NCBI RefSeq assembly: GCF_000346615.1
Contig: NZ_ANNU01000054.1
Location: forward strand, 1 to 56,529
Direction: 5' to 3'
Length of the DNA: 56,529 bases
From: Nafulsella turpanensis ZLM-10
GTDB lineage: Bacteria; Bacteroidota; Bacteroidia; Cytophagales; Cyclobacteriaceae
How positions within the stretch are numbered: position 1 is the first letter of the stretch; each line of letters starts with the position of its first letter. Made by a program: the position numbers and the translations under genes. Of this stretch, positions 44,039 through 53,158 are shown piece after piece. The notes under the pieces were generated by a model. It was given only the letters and a program-made list of their open reading frames with translations. It searched no databases and was not told the DNA's origin.

Positions 44039-45496
44039 TTACAATCCTGCTTCGGTCAGCTCGCCCGACACGGAAAGGCCTGCAGACCAAAGCACTGCTG
44101 CCCGTGCCTTCTGGTATTTGGCTGCAAGCTCCAGCAGTTTTTGCCTGGCCTCCAGTAACTTGTTCTCGCGTTGGTTCACCAGGAAGAGAGAGCTTTCACC
44201 TGCTTCAAATTTTTCTATTTCTCCTTCCTGCAGCCGCTGATAATCCCGCACAATGGTCTGCTGTGCCACAAGGAGCCTTTTCAGGTTAAGATACTCATTA
44301 TATGCCTGCTCAAGACCTGCACTAAGCTCCCGCTGGCGCTGATGGAGTGCAAAAAAAGTCTGTTTCTGCTTAATCCGGTTTAACTGAAGCTTTGCCCGCT
44401 CTTTCCGAAGTAGTAAAGGAAAAGCAAAATTTACACCCAGCTTATAGTTTTCGCTAAAAGCCAAAGGAATTTCCTCAACCACTACCTGCTCGGGCTGTCG
44501 CAGGTAATTATACTGGAGGTCTACAACAGGTTTTAACAGCTCACGATACAGGCGCTCCTCTACTTCGAGCTGTTCTATTTTCGCTTGGAGCTTCCGCAAA
44601 TCAGGATGCTGTGTCTCCACGAGACTCATTAACTCTTCAACAGCCTGCAGCGGCACCGGCACCAGCTGTACCAACTCCTCCGGTGCAATACCTGCTTGTG
44701 GCAGCAGAGGCTCTCCTTCTTCGGTCCACAGGTAAACGGCCAGTTGCAGAAGGGCATTTTTGTACTCAAGCTTACTTTGAAGATACTCGATTTCCCTGCT
44801 TTGAACGGTAATGGCAGCCTCTACAGAATCAATGGGAGCCAAATCTCCCACAAATACGCTTTCCCGTATGCCTTCAAACCGGAAGCGTGCCAGCTCTACC
44901 CCTTCTTCGTTCAGGCGCAGTTGCTGATAAGCCAGGGCCCAGGTCCAGTAATCTTTTGCCGCTTCATACAGAAACTTATTGATAAGCTTTACCCGCTCTG
45001 CTTCGGCAAGCTCTGTCTCGAGCTGGGCTACCCGCAAAGCTGTACGGCGACTATCGGTCAGGAGCCCCTGCCCTAGCGGTACACTTATACCGGCATATAC
45101 TAAGCCAGCTTCAGGAAGCTTATTCTGAGGGTTAAGATAAATTCCACTGTTCTGCTCATAGCCTACCTTCAGGTCGGTATTGATGAGCGTTGGTATTTTT
45201 AGCTCACTCTTCCATACCGTAAAGTACTCCTTGTCGTTAAAGTACTTTTGCTCAAATTCCGACACCAGTTTGGGATCGAAAGCCCCCCTGGCTTCACGAA
45301 TAAGCATTTTGGCCTCCTCTGTCAGTAAACCGGCCTGCTGTAACTGTGGATGATACTCCAGCACTCTCTCATACAAAGCCTCCAGCGGAAAAATGGTTTT
45401 TTCACCTGGATCTTCCTGGGCAGAAAGCGTATGGGCAAAGCCCAGCCAGCCGCACAGGATTATTATAACCCTTCTGAAAACCTGCCTGCTATGCAT
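44039..45496 (-). CDS. TolC-family outer-membrane efflux protein
   Basis: A 485-residue outer-membrane channel of type I secretion/efflux systems. A signal peptide ends LSAQE; the first half has LEALYERVLEYHPQLQQAGLL and the coiled-coil repeat LRVAQLETELAEAERVKLINKF; the second half repeats this in LQLNRIKQKQTFFALHQRQR. It exports substrate from the periplasm to the outside. It is the last gene of a three-gene operon with an HlyD-like adaptor (start overlapping its stop by one base) and an ABC protein. Confidence 0.9.
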   Translation of the reverse strand: MHSRQVFRRVIIILCGWLGFAHTLSAQEDPGEKTIFPLEALYERVLEYHPQLQQAGLLTEEAKMLIREARGAFDPKLVSEFEQKYFNDKEYFTVWKSELKIPTLINTDLKVGYEQNSGIYLNPQNKLPEAGLVYAGISVPLGQGLLTDSRRTALRVAQLETELAEAERVKLINKFLYEAAKDYWTWALAYQQLRLNEEGVELARFRFEGIRESVFVGDLAPIDSVEAAITVQSREIEYLQSKLEYKNALLQLAVYLWTEEGEPLLPQAGIAPEELVQLVPVPLQAVEELMSLVETQHPDLRKLQAKIEQLEVEERLYRELLKPVVDLQYNYLRQPEQVVVEEIPLAFSENYKLGVNFAFPLLLRKERAKLQLNRIKQKQTFFALHQRQRELSAGLEQAYNEYLNLKRLLVAQQTIVRDYQRLQEGEIEKFEAGESSLFLVNQRENKLLEARQKLLELAAKYQKARAAVLWSAGLSVSGELTEAGL

Positions 45497-46860
45497 TATT
45501 TTTTCAGTTCTTTTTCTTCATAATAAGTATCCGGCGCTTCTTTAAGGCTGGCCGGAAAGCCATTCAGCTGCCGCCATATTTCATACCAAACCGGCACCTC
45601 ATCGAGCATTACCCAGCCATGCACACCGGAGCCCATCCGCAGCTGGGGAGGCCAGGGCTCATCATCCGGGTCCGGCACTACCAGAATCCGATACATATTC
45701 GGCTGAACCGGGCTTTCCACATAATCTATTACCCGCACAACACCCCCAAAGGTACCTACAGAAACACTGGGCCAGCCACTAAACTGAAGAGCCGGCCAGC
45801 CTTCGAACTCCAGGCGCACTTTACGTCCTTTGCTTAGCAGGGGCACATCCATAGGTTTAATGTATAAGGCTGCGGCTATTCCGGGATTTGCCGGCATAAT
45901 AGTGACAACCGCCTCGCCCTCTTTAAGGGTTTCGCCTATTCCTGCCTTTTGTGCCTGTACAATAAAGCCGCTTTGCGGAGCCGTGAGGTAATAATTTTCG
46001 CTGCGGATGCGCATATTGGCATACTCGTTCCTCAGCTTGGCCAGCTCTCCCTCGCTGGTATTTACTTCTGAAAGGGTGGCACTCAGTTCGGAGCGTGCCT
46101 TACTCATTTTCTCACGAACTTCTGTCTCAATAGAATTGAGTTCAATCCGTGCATTCATCAGCTCATTCTGGGCTGCCAGATATTTATTTTCCTGCGCCAC
46201 AACCTTTGCCCTGCTTTCCTGAAACTTTAAGCTCCTGCTTTCAAGCTCAGCACGTGACTTCAGTCCCTTTTCGAACAGGGCCTGCTGGCGCTCCAGCTGT
46301 TCCTCTGCAATTTTGTTCTGCACCTGCTCCGACACCAGGTCGGCACTATCGCTTTTAACTTTAAGGATGATCTGCTGCAGCTTATTCCGGGCCTGTGCCA
46401 GTTTTAGCTGCAGGCCTTCCTCCATAGCCTGAAGCTGATCGCGCAGGGCATCGGCTTTTTCTTCTTTATTTGCAATGGTCGACTCCTTGGCCTCCAGTTG
46501 CTCACGAAGCCGCTCCAACAAATCAGGATCAAAATACTTTTCCTTAACCTCCGAAAGCCGTAACAGCGTATCGCCTCTAGCTACACGTTGTCCTTCCTGA
46601 ATAAACCACTCCTCAATACGACCGGCAATCGCGGTTTCTACAGTCTGTGGCCTGTCAGCAGGATTAATGGCGGTAATCTCCCCATCTCCACGGATGTTCT
46701 GTTGCCAGGGCAGGAACATTGCACCAACCATTAGCAGAAAAATTCCGATAATCCAGCGTGCCAGCAGCTTTCCTGCCTTAGGGGTCTGCAATACCTTTAA
46801 GGCCGAAAGATGCTCCTCTGCAATGTTACTTTTTATTTTATTCGGCGATAAGTTTAACAT
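45496..46860 (-). CDS. HlyD-family membrane fusion protein
   Basis: A 454-residue periplasmic adaptor. A single membrane helix lies at about 34-53 (WIIGIFLLMVGAMFLPW), then a lipoyl half (RPQTVETAIAGRIEEWFIQEGQ and VARGDTLL), a long alpha-helical hairpin (about 115-305, with EQLEAKESTIANKEEKADAL and RARVVAQENKYLAAQNELM-like heptads), the second lipoyl half NYYLTAPQSGFIVQAQKAGIG, and a barrel with RKVRLEFEGWPALQFSGWPS. It links the ABC protein with TolC. It starts 21 bases after the ABC gene's stop. Confidence 0.93.
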   Translation of the reverse strand: MLNLSPNKIKSNIAEEHLSALKVLQTPKAGKLLARWIIGIFLLMVGAMFLPWQQNIRGDGEITAINPADRPQTVETAIAGRIEEWFIQEGQRVARGDTLLRLSEVKEKYFDPDLLERLREQLEAKESTIANKEEKADALRDQLQAMEEGLQLKLAQARNKLQQIILKVKSDSADLVSEQVQNKIAEEQLERQQALFEKGLKSRAELESRSLKFQESRAKVVAQENKYLAAQNELMNARIELNSIETEVREKMSKARSELSATLSEVNTSEGELAKLRNEYANMRIRSENYYLTAPQSGFIVQAQKAGIGETLKEGEAVVTIMPANPGIAAALYIKPMDVPLLSKGRKVRLEFEGWPALQFSGWPSVSVGTFGGVVRVIDYVESPVQPNMYRILVVPDPDDEPWPPQLRMGSGVHGWVMLDEVPVWYEIWRQLNGFPASLKEAPDTYYEEKELKK

Positions 46861-46881
46861 GCTGTTACTGATAGGCCGGTG

Positions 46882-49068
46882 TTAAACACCCGTTTCTAAA
46901 ATTTCATTAAGAAGGTTTTGGTGTTTTAAAACCTGGTAAGGCTCCTCCGCTACCACCTTACCCCCTTCCAGCACCACTACCCGCTGGCAGGATTTCAGCA
47001 CCACAGCGTCATTGGAGAAAGCAAGCAGGGTCCAGCCTCTGTCGGCACTACTTAAGAGCTGCATCAGCCTTTTTTTCTCCTTTTTCGCAAAACCGCCAAA
47101 GTAATCGTTGAGGATGAGTAAACGGGGCTTCTTTACAATACAGCGGGCGAGTATTAGCTTTTGCACCACACTGTGGGGAAGCCCCTGTCCTGCACTGGTT
47201 ACATGGGTATGTAGCCCGTCCGGCATGCTGTTAATAAAGTCGCTCAGCCCCACCAGCTCTATCGCCTCTACTATTTCCGGGTAATGAATGGCAGGCTTCC
47301 CAAGGCCCAGGTTGTCGAGAATGGTGCCGTCGAAAATATCTTCATGCGAAATATTTTTGGCCACATAATCGCGCATATTAATGAGGTCGAGGTCACGGTA
47401 GGAGAACCCGTTAATGGTGATGGCCCCTTCAAACTCCGTAAAAATGCCAGCCAGTATATTGGCAAGCGTGCTCTTCCCTGACTGGTTATAACCCGTTATG
47501 CCTATTCTTTCGCCAGACTGAACATCAAGATTAACTCCTTTTAAAGCATACCCACCGTCTGCAAACTGGTAATTGAGATTACGCACCCGTAGCTGCAGGC
47601 CTCCCTGCAAATAATTGCGTGGAATACTTATTCCGCCACTCCGCTCCAGTGGCAGGTCTGTTACATTACCTATCTTTTCAACAGCTGTCAGCAGGTCATA
47701 AACCGTATCCATATAGGTAATAATTTTTTCTACTGCATTTAAAACAAGAATGATGATAATCTCCGAGGCAACAAACTGTCCAAGGGTAATTTGCCTGTCT
47801 ACCACCAGTAAGCTGCCAATAATCAGCAGACCTCCCGTTACCAGTGTTTTAAACAGCACGAAATAACGATACTGGCTGAGTAACACCTTAAAATGGTCGT
47901 GGCGGTAATGCAGATAGCTGTTGACATACTGGTCGGCTTTGCGGATAGGAAGGGTCGTATTACCTGCCATTTTAAAAGCATTGAGGGTTCGGGCGAGTTC
48001 TTCCAGCCAAAAGGCAACCTTATACTTGTATTTCGATTCTACCAGCGAAGATTTGAGCCCTTTACTACCTGTAAAGTAAAAAATACTGCCTAACATCAAC
48101 AGCAGGAAAATGCCAAAAATCACAAAAAAGGGATGGTAAAGAGATAGCAGAATAAGTCCGAAGAAAATTTGCAGGCTGGCAGATGAGATATCGATGAGCA
48201 GCTTTGGAAGACCTTTCTGAATAGTTAAGATATCAAAAAAGCGATTCATGAGCTCCGGCGCATAATACTCCCGAATGCTTTCTACTTTTATCCGCGGAAT
48301 CCGGAAGGAGAATTCATATGCTGCCTTTGTAAAAACGCGCCGCTGGAGCACCTCCACCAGACTTATTTGCATGATCTGGAGGCCACCTACAATAAGTACA
48401 GCCAGAATTACCAGGCCCACCAGGAGAATAACAGAACTAAAAATTAAGCCACCTGAAATCATCCCGATAATTGCCTGTATTCCCAGCGGGAGCGCCAGGC
48501 TGATAATTCCGGCAAAAATGGCATAAACGTAGATATACCAGATATCTTTACGCTCTGTAGAGAGCAGTTTGAGCAGACGGGTTACAGGAGTAAAAGCCTC
48601 ATCTGGCTTTTGCTCAGCAGATGTTTCGCTCAGCAGGCTATCGAAAGAGATGGCCGTAAGGAAATGAACATTCCCGGAAGTGGTTCTGTAAAGATGAATA
48701 TCTGCCGGGGCTATTTCCCTGTTCTTTACACCCCCATCCTCTCCGAAAAAAGTCGCGCCCCATTTTTCTTTACCTTTCGCCTGCACACACACTGGCACTA
48801 CACCCTCTGCCGTTTCGGCAAAGGCAATAAAAGGGACCTCCATCTCCTGGAGGTACCGAGGAAATTCTTTTTCAGGTAAGTTATTTTCAATAAAAATAAG
48901 ATGGGCCCTGCTGCCCGCCTCAATGAGATGATGAATAAAATCGGGTACTTCCTCCCGGCTGTATGGAGGGTGATAAGGCTCTGTTTCGCCTGCATCGGGC
49001 TTGGTATAGGCAGGCTTTAACAGATTCTTATAATGTGCTACAATCTTAAAGATTTGCCGGTTGTTCAT
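46882..49068 (-). CDS. Type I secretion-like ABC transporter with degenerate ATPase
   Basis: A 728-residue half-transporter. About 150 N-terminal residues form a soluble domain that could replace the C39-like domain of HlyB/peptidase-containing exporters. Membrane segments cover about 180-460. In the ATPase, Walker A is normal (GYNQSGKST, 526-534), but the signature LSGGQ reads LPHSV (630-634), Walker B ends in LLILND, with Asn654-Asp655 in place of Asp-Glu, and the H-loop His is Ser685. Such losses usually make an NBD inactive. Alternatively, it belongs to a divergent Bacteroidota clade. First gene of the operon with HlyD and TolC partners; no partner ABC subunit is present. Confidence 0.85.
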   Translation of the reverse strand: MNNRQIFKIVAHYKNLLKPAYTKPDAGETEPYHPPYSREEVPDFIHHLIEAGSRAHLIFIENNLPEKEFPRYLQEMEVPFIAFAETAEGVVPVCVQAKGKEKWGATFFGEDGGVKNREIAPADIHLYRTTSGNVHFLTAISFDSLLSETSAEQKPDEAFTPVTRLLKLLSTERKDIWYIYVYAIFAGIISLALPLGIQAIIGMISGGLIFSSVILLVGLVILAVLIVGGLQIMQISLVEVLQRRVFTKAAYEFSFRIPRIKVESIREYYAPELMNRFFDILTIQKGLPKLLIDISSASLQIFFGLILLSLYHPFFVIFGIFLLLMLGSIFYFTGSKGLKSSLVESKYKYKVAFWLEELARTLNAFKMAGNTTLPIRKADQYVNSYLHYRHDHFKVLLSQYRYFVLFKTLVTGGLLIIGSLLVVDRQITLGQFVASEIIIILVLNAVEKIITYMDTVYDLLTAVEKIGNVTDLPLERSGGISIPRNYLQGGLQLRVRNLNYQFADGGYALKGVNLDVQSGERIGITGYNQSGKSTLANILAGIFTEFEGAITINGFSYRDLDLINMRDYVAKNISHEDIFDGTILDNLGLGKPAIHYPEIVEAIELVGLSDFINSMPDGLHTHVTSAGQGLPHSVVQKLILARCIVKKPRLLILNDYFGGFAKKEKKRLMQLLSSADRGWTLLAFSNDAVVLKSCQRVVVLEGGKVVAEEPYQVLKHQNLLNEILETGV

Positions 49069-49114
49069 TCACAGGAATTTTTAGGTTCAGACATATCTGC
49101 CTGCAACAGAGCTG

Positions 49115-49122
49115 CAAAAGTA
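49115..49122 (-). promoter_or_regulatory. Possible promoter -7 element of the ABC-HlyD-TolC operon
   Basis: TACTTTTG on the minus strand is an exact TAnnTTTG match 47 bases before the ABC start. No TTTG was found at the expected -33 distance. Confidence 0.4.
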
Positions 49123-49165
49123 AGACACAAAACCTCCACGGTCAGGAAAAAATAAAAAAATGCTC

Positions 49166-49196
49166 AAAAAAAAAACCATACAAAATGCATGGGTTT
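49166..49196 (-). terminator. Terminator of the FKBP gene
   Basis: On the minus strand AAACCCATGCA and TGTATGGTTT pair with one bulge or mismatch, followed by a long T run. It lies 20 bases past the FKBP stop. Confidence 0.65.
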
Positions 49197-49215
49197 CAAT
49201 TTTTTACGTGCTAAT

Positions 49216-49644
49216 TTAGGCTATCTCAACCAGCTCAATTTCAAATACTAAATCCTTGCCCGCTAATGGGTGGTTGGCATCCAATACTACCTTCTCTTCC
49301 GTTACTTCGGTAACTGTTACCGGCACCTGCTGACCACCCTGCTGCTGTACGGCCAGTTGCTGACCTACTTCAGGGCTGATATCGCCAGGAACATTTTCGC
49401 GCGGAACAGAAATAATCATATCTTCTCTCTTTTCTCCGTAAGCCTGCTCAGATGCAATTTCGGCTGTTTTCTTATCGCCTACTCCCATCCCTTCCACAGC
49501 CTTCTCAAAACCGGGAATCATGTTACCGGCACCCAGCGTAAATTGCAGTGGTTCGCGATTTACGGAGGAATCGAATACGCTTCCATCATTGAGTTTTCCG
49601 GTATAGTGTACCTTAACGGTATCTCCTTGTTTTGCTTGTGACAT
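49216..49644 (-). CDS. SlyD-type FKBP peptidyl-prolyl isomerase
   Basis: 142 residues from the ATG at 49644 ([18 protein letters not shown]); a frame 42 bases longer exists but is not family-like. Motifs: the FKBP half [15 protein letters not shown] and [17 protein letters not shown], an inserted IF domain (about 70-120) with the SlyD-like VPRENVPGD, then [20 protein letters not shown]. It isomerises peptidyl-proline bonds and acts as a chaperone; the metal-binding His tail of E. coli SlyD is absent. Confidence 0.94.
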   Translation of the reverse strand: MSQAKQGDTVKVHYTGKLNDGSVFDSSVNREPLQFTLGAGNMIPGFEKAVEGMGVGDKKTAEIASEQAYGEKREDMIISVPRENVPGDISPEVGQQLAVQQQGGQQVPVTVTEVTEEKVVLDANHPLAGKDLVFEIELVEIA

Positions 49645-49874
49645 TGTAAAAAACTTTAAAAATGAATAAACAAGGCTCATAAACAAGCCCTTACTGCAAG
49701 ATACGGCTTTTAAGTAAAGGATTCAAAAATTATGGAAGCTTTCTTGGATGCCGGAATTTGCATTTTAGCCTTTTTCAGCCTTCTGATTTAAAGGAATTAG
49801 AATGAAAATATATCAATATTCCCGGCAGATGTGCGTTGAATTAGCGAGCTTTGCAGGCCAAATTACCCTAACGT

Positions 49875-52277
49875 ATGTATCATTTAAAAACGCTCTTTTT
49901 CTGCCTTCTCTTTTTTCCTTTTATGGCCATGGCACAGTCAGACGAAACCTACAGCCTGAGTGGGTATGTGCAGGACGCTACTACAGGTGAAGAGCTCATT
50001 GGTGCTACCATTAGTTTGCAGAGCCAGCCTTCTACCGGCGCCACCAGCAACGTATATGGTTTTTATTCCCTTAGCCTCCCGGCAGGCAAGTACACTGTTG
50101 TCTATAACTACATTGGCTACGAAAAGGAGGTACAGCAGGTAAACCTGGAGCAGGACACCAGATTAAACATTAGCCTGCAGCCCGCCCGCCTGGAATTGCA
50201 GGAAGTAGTGGTGAGTGCAGAACGACAGGATGCCAATATAGCGGAAGTAGCCATGGGGCGCGAAAAGCTATCTATTGAAACAGTAAAGGCACTGCCTGCC
50301 CTCTTTGGAGAAGTAGATGTGCTTAAAACACTCCAGCTACTGCCAGGAGTAGCCACTGCCGGCGAAGGTACTACCGGCCTGTTTGTACGTGGTGGCTCTG
50401 CCGACCAGAACCTTATCCTGCTCGACGAAGCAACGGTTTACAATGCCTCTCACTTTTTAGGTTTCTTTTCCGTTTTTAATCCCGATGCCATTAAGAACCT
50501 TGAAATTTACAAGGGGGGTATTCCTGCCCGCTTCGGTGGTCGCCTCTCTTCTATAATCGATATACAAATGCGCGACGGCAATGATAAAAACTATGTTTTT
50601 TCGGGTGGCATTGGCTCCATTTCCAGCCGGTTAACGGCAGAAGGACCTATTGTTAAAGATCGTTCCTCTTTCATCGTTTCAGGCCGTCGCACCTATGCCG
50701 ACCTGTTCCTCCGCCTGAGCTCAGACGAAGAGATTAACAGCAGCACCCTTTATTTTTACGACTTTAATGCCAAAGCCAATTATACCCTCAACGACAACAA
50801 CCGCTTTTACCTCTCCGGGTATTTTGGGCGCGATGTGTTTGGCATGGACAACCTCTTTGGACTCGACTGGGGAAACACTACCGCCACCGCCCGCTGGAAC
50901 CACCTCTTCAGCGATAAATTATTCCTCAATACCTCCCTTATTTACAGCCAATACGATTATGGCTTTGATGCCGATGACGGCGTCAATAGCTTTCTGTGGC
51001 AGTCCATACTGGAGGAGCAAAACCTGAAGCTGGATTTCTCCTGGTTCCTGAATCCGCAAAACACCATCAGCTTTGGCTCCAATAGCATTTACCACCATTT
51101 TGGCCCTCCGGAAATTACATTTAAGGGAGAGTCTGCCATTCAGGATTTAGAGCTCTTCGACCGTTATGCCTTTGAACAGGCTCTTTATGCAGGCAATAAG
51201 CAGGAAATTACCGACCGCTTATCGCTGGAATACGGACTCCGCTACTCCACCTTTCAGAATATCGGGCCGAGTAAGGTATATACCTATACTCCCGGACTCC
51301 CCAGAACAAACGAATCTATTACAGATACACTGGAGTACGGCAACTTCGAAAAAATTAAATTCTACGATGGCTGGGAGCCACGCTTTGGGGCCCGCTACCT
51401 GCTGAGCGATAATAGTTCTGTAAAAGTATCTTATAACCGGATGATGCAATACCTGCAGATTGCCTCCAATGCCACCGCAGGCCTGCCGATTGACCGCTGG
51501 ATTCCGGCCGATGCCTACATTCGTCCGCTCATAGGCGACCAGGTAGCCATGGGCTATTTCAGAAACTTCGACAAAAATACATACGAAGCCTCTGTGGAGC
51601 TATATTATAAGTGGATGGATCGGCTGATTGATTTTAAACCGGCTGCCCAGGTATTGCTCACCAACAACATTGAAACCGAGATACTGGAAGGAAGAGGCTG
51701 GGCCTATGGAGCGGAATGGCTCCTCCGTAAAAACCTGGGCAACACCACCGGCTGGCTGGGCTATACCCTCAGCCGTACCATGCGCCAGGTCGGTGGCATT
51801 AATAACGACCAGCCTTACCCTGCCCGCTACGACCGTACCCACGACCTTTCGCTGGTGGTAAACCATGAAGCCAGCCCCCGCTGGACCTTCTCCGGCGCTT
51901 TCGTATACCGTACAGGCTCTGCCGTATCCTTTCCGGTTGGGCGTACGGTTATTGCAGGGCAAACGGTGCCTGTATATGATAATAGCCGCCGGAACGCGCA
52001 CCGCATGCCCCCTTACCATCGGCTCGACCTGTCCGCCACCTTTAATGGAGTCCCTCGTAAAGATAAAAAGTGGGTAGGAAGCTGGTCATTCTCCATTTAC
52101 AATGTATATGCCAGGGAAAATGCCTTTAGCATAACCTTTGAAGATATTTATAACGATGATCCTTCCTTTGAACCCGGACAGGGAGAGCCGGTAGTGAGTC
52201 GCCGCCCGGGAGCCGTAAAACTGTACCTGTTCAGCATTATACCCTCTGTTACCTATAATTTTACCTTTAAGCCATAA
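49875..52277 (+). CDS. TonB-dependent outer-membrane receptor
   Basis: An 800-residue receptor. The signal peptide ends AMAQ, before SDETYS; then a CarboxypepD_reg-like beta-sandwich (about 25-110) with SGYVQDATTGEELIGATISL, a plug with VDVLKTLQLLPGVATAGEG and FVRGGSADQNLILLDEATVY, and a 22-strand barrel ending NFTFKP. It imports a substrate driven by TonB/ExbBD. It is not SusC-like (shorter, no SusD partner); its partner downstream is a DUF4249 lipoprotein overlapping its stop by one base. The substrate is unknown. Confidence 0.94.
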   Translation: MYHLKTLFFCLLFFPFMAMAQSDETYSLSGYVQDATTGEELIGATISLQSQPSTGATSNVYGFYSLSLPAGKYTVVYNYIGYEKEVQQVNLEQDTRLNISLQPARLELQEVVVSAERQDANIAEVAMGREKLSIETVKALPALFGEVDVLKTLQLLPGVATAGEGTTGLFVRGGSADQNLILLDEATVYNASHFLGFFSVFNPDAIKNLEIYKGGIPARFGGRLSSIIDIQMRDGNDKNYVFSGGIGSISSRLTAEGPIVKDRSSFIVSGRRTYADLFLRLSSDEEINSSTLYFYDFNAKANYTLNDNNRFYLSGYFGRDVFGMDNLFGLDWGNTTATARWNHLFSDKLFLNTSLIYSQYDYGFDADDGVNSFLWQSILEEQNLKLDFSWFLNPQNTISFGSNSIYHHFGPPEITFKGESAIQDLELFDRYAFEQALYAGNKQEITDRLSLEYGLRYSTFQNIGPSKVYTYTPGLPRTNESITDTLEYGNFEKIKFYDGWEPRFGARYLLSDNSSVKVSYNRMMQYLQIASNATAGLPIDRWIPADAYIRPLIGDQVAMGYFRNFDKNTYEASVELYYKWMDRLIDFKPAAQVLLTNNIETEILEGRGWAYGAEWLLRKNLGNTTGWLGYTLSRTMRQVGGINNDQPYPARYDRTHDLSLVVNHEASPRWTFSGAFVYRTGSAVSFPVGRTVIAGQTVPVYDNSRRNAHRMPPYHRLDLSATFNGVPRKDKKWVGSWSFSIYNVYARENAFSITFEDIYNDDPSFEPGQGEPVVSRRPGAVKLYLFSIIPSVTYNFTFKP

Positions 52278-53110
52278 TGAAAACATATATTATAATTTTT
52301 CTGGCTGTTTTTCTGCTGATTGGCTGCCGCGAAGAGGTAGTGTTTGACCTGCCTGTAGAAGACCCGCAGTTAGTAATTGAAGCGGAGCTAACCGATACAG
52401 AAGGGCCGCATACCGTACGTCTCAGCCTTACGCAGGACTACTTTTCCGATGCGCCCCCGCCGCCGGTAACCGAGGCGCTGGTGATTATCAGCGACAATAA
52501 GGGCCATGCCGATACCCTGGAACAGATTGAACCAGGGCTGTATGTTACTGATTCGCTTGAAGGGGTGATTGGGCGCAGCTATACGCTGCACATCGAGTGG
52601 AACGGGAATGTGTACGAAGATACCGGCACCCTGCTTGAGGAGGCTGTAATTGATTCACTCAACTATCGCTACTTTGAGGCCAATCCTATTTTTGAAGAAG
52701 GATACTATATTTTCTTTTTCGGCAGACTGCCGGCAGACCGGAATAACTATTTCCGCTTTAAAGTGTATGAGAATGACTCGCTTTATAACGACCGCACCGA
52801 CTTCCTGCTCCAGAACAATTCTGAGCCGCCCGTACCCGACACCCTGGCGAACATTCGGTTTAGCTATCCTTTCGGAAACAGCGATACTGTACGAATTGAG
52901 ATGTATACGCTTGAAAAGGAAATGTACCAGTATTACCTTGAGCTGGTAACGCTCCTGTTCAACGACGGGGGCCTCTTTAGTCCGCCGCCGCAAAACCCGG
53001 TAAGTACCATCACCAACCTCACCGATCCTGATAACCCGCCACTGGGCTATTTCCAGGTAGCTTCGGTTACCACCGGCACCATCATTATCAGGGAGGAGGA
53101 AGAGGAATAA
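52277..53110 (+). CDS. DUF4249-family lipoprotein
   Basis: A 277-residue outer-membrane lipoprotein: lipobox LIGC (Cys17), then the family blocks VFDLPVEDPQLVIEAELTDT, GPHTVRLSLTQDYF, and a C-terminal domain with NNYFRFKVYEN and YQYYLELVTLL. It ends with a short acidic tail of Glu residues. The start codon overlaps the receptor's stop by one base. DUF4249 lipoproteins next to TonB receptors in Bacteroidota are likely surface or periplasmic partners, like SusD for SusC, though the function has not been shown. Confidence 0.9.
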   Translation: MKTYIIIFLAVFLLIGCREEVVFDLPVEDPQLVIEAELTDTEGPHTVRLSLTQDYFSDAPPPPVTEALVIISDNKGHADTLEQIEPGLYVTDSLEGVIGRSYTLHIEWNGNVYEDTGTLLEEAVIDSLNYRYFEANPIFEEGYYIFFFGRLPADRNNYFRFKVYENDSLYNDRTDFLLQNNSEPPVPDTLANIRFSYPFGNSDTVRIEMYTLEKEMYQYYLELVTLLFNDGGLFSPPPQNPVSTITNLTDPDNPPLGYFQVASVTTGTIIIREEEEE

Positions 53111-53128
53111 ATATCGGTCGTTTAAGAG

Positions 53129-53158
53129 GACAGCCAAAAAAGGCTGCCTTTCTTTTTA
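53129..53158 (+). terminator. Terminator of the TonB-DUF4249 operon
   Basis: CAGCC and GGCTG arms around six A's, then CCTTTCTTTTT, 20 bases past the DUF4249 stop. Confidence 0.6.
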
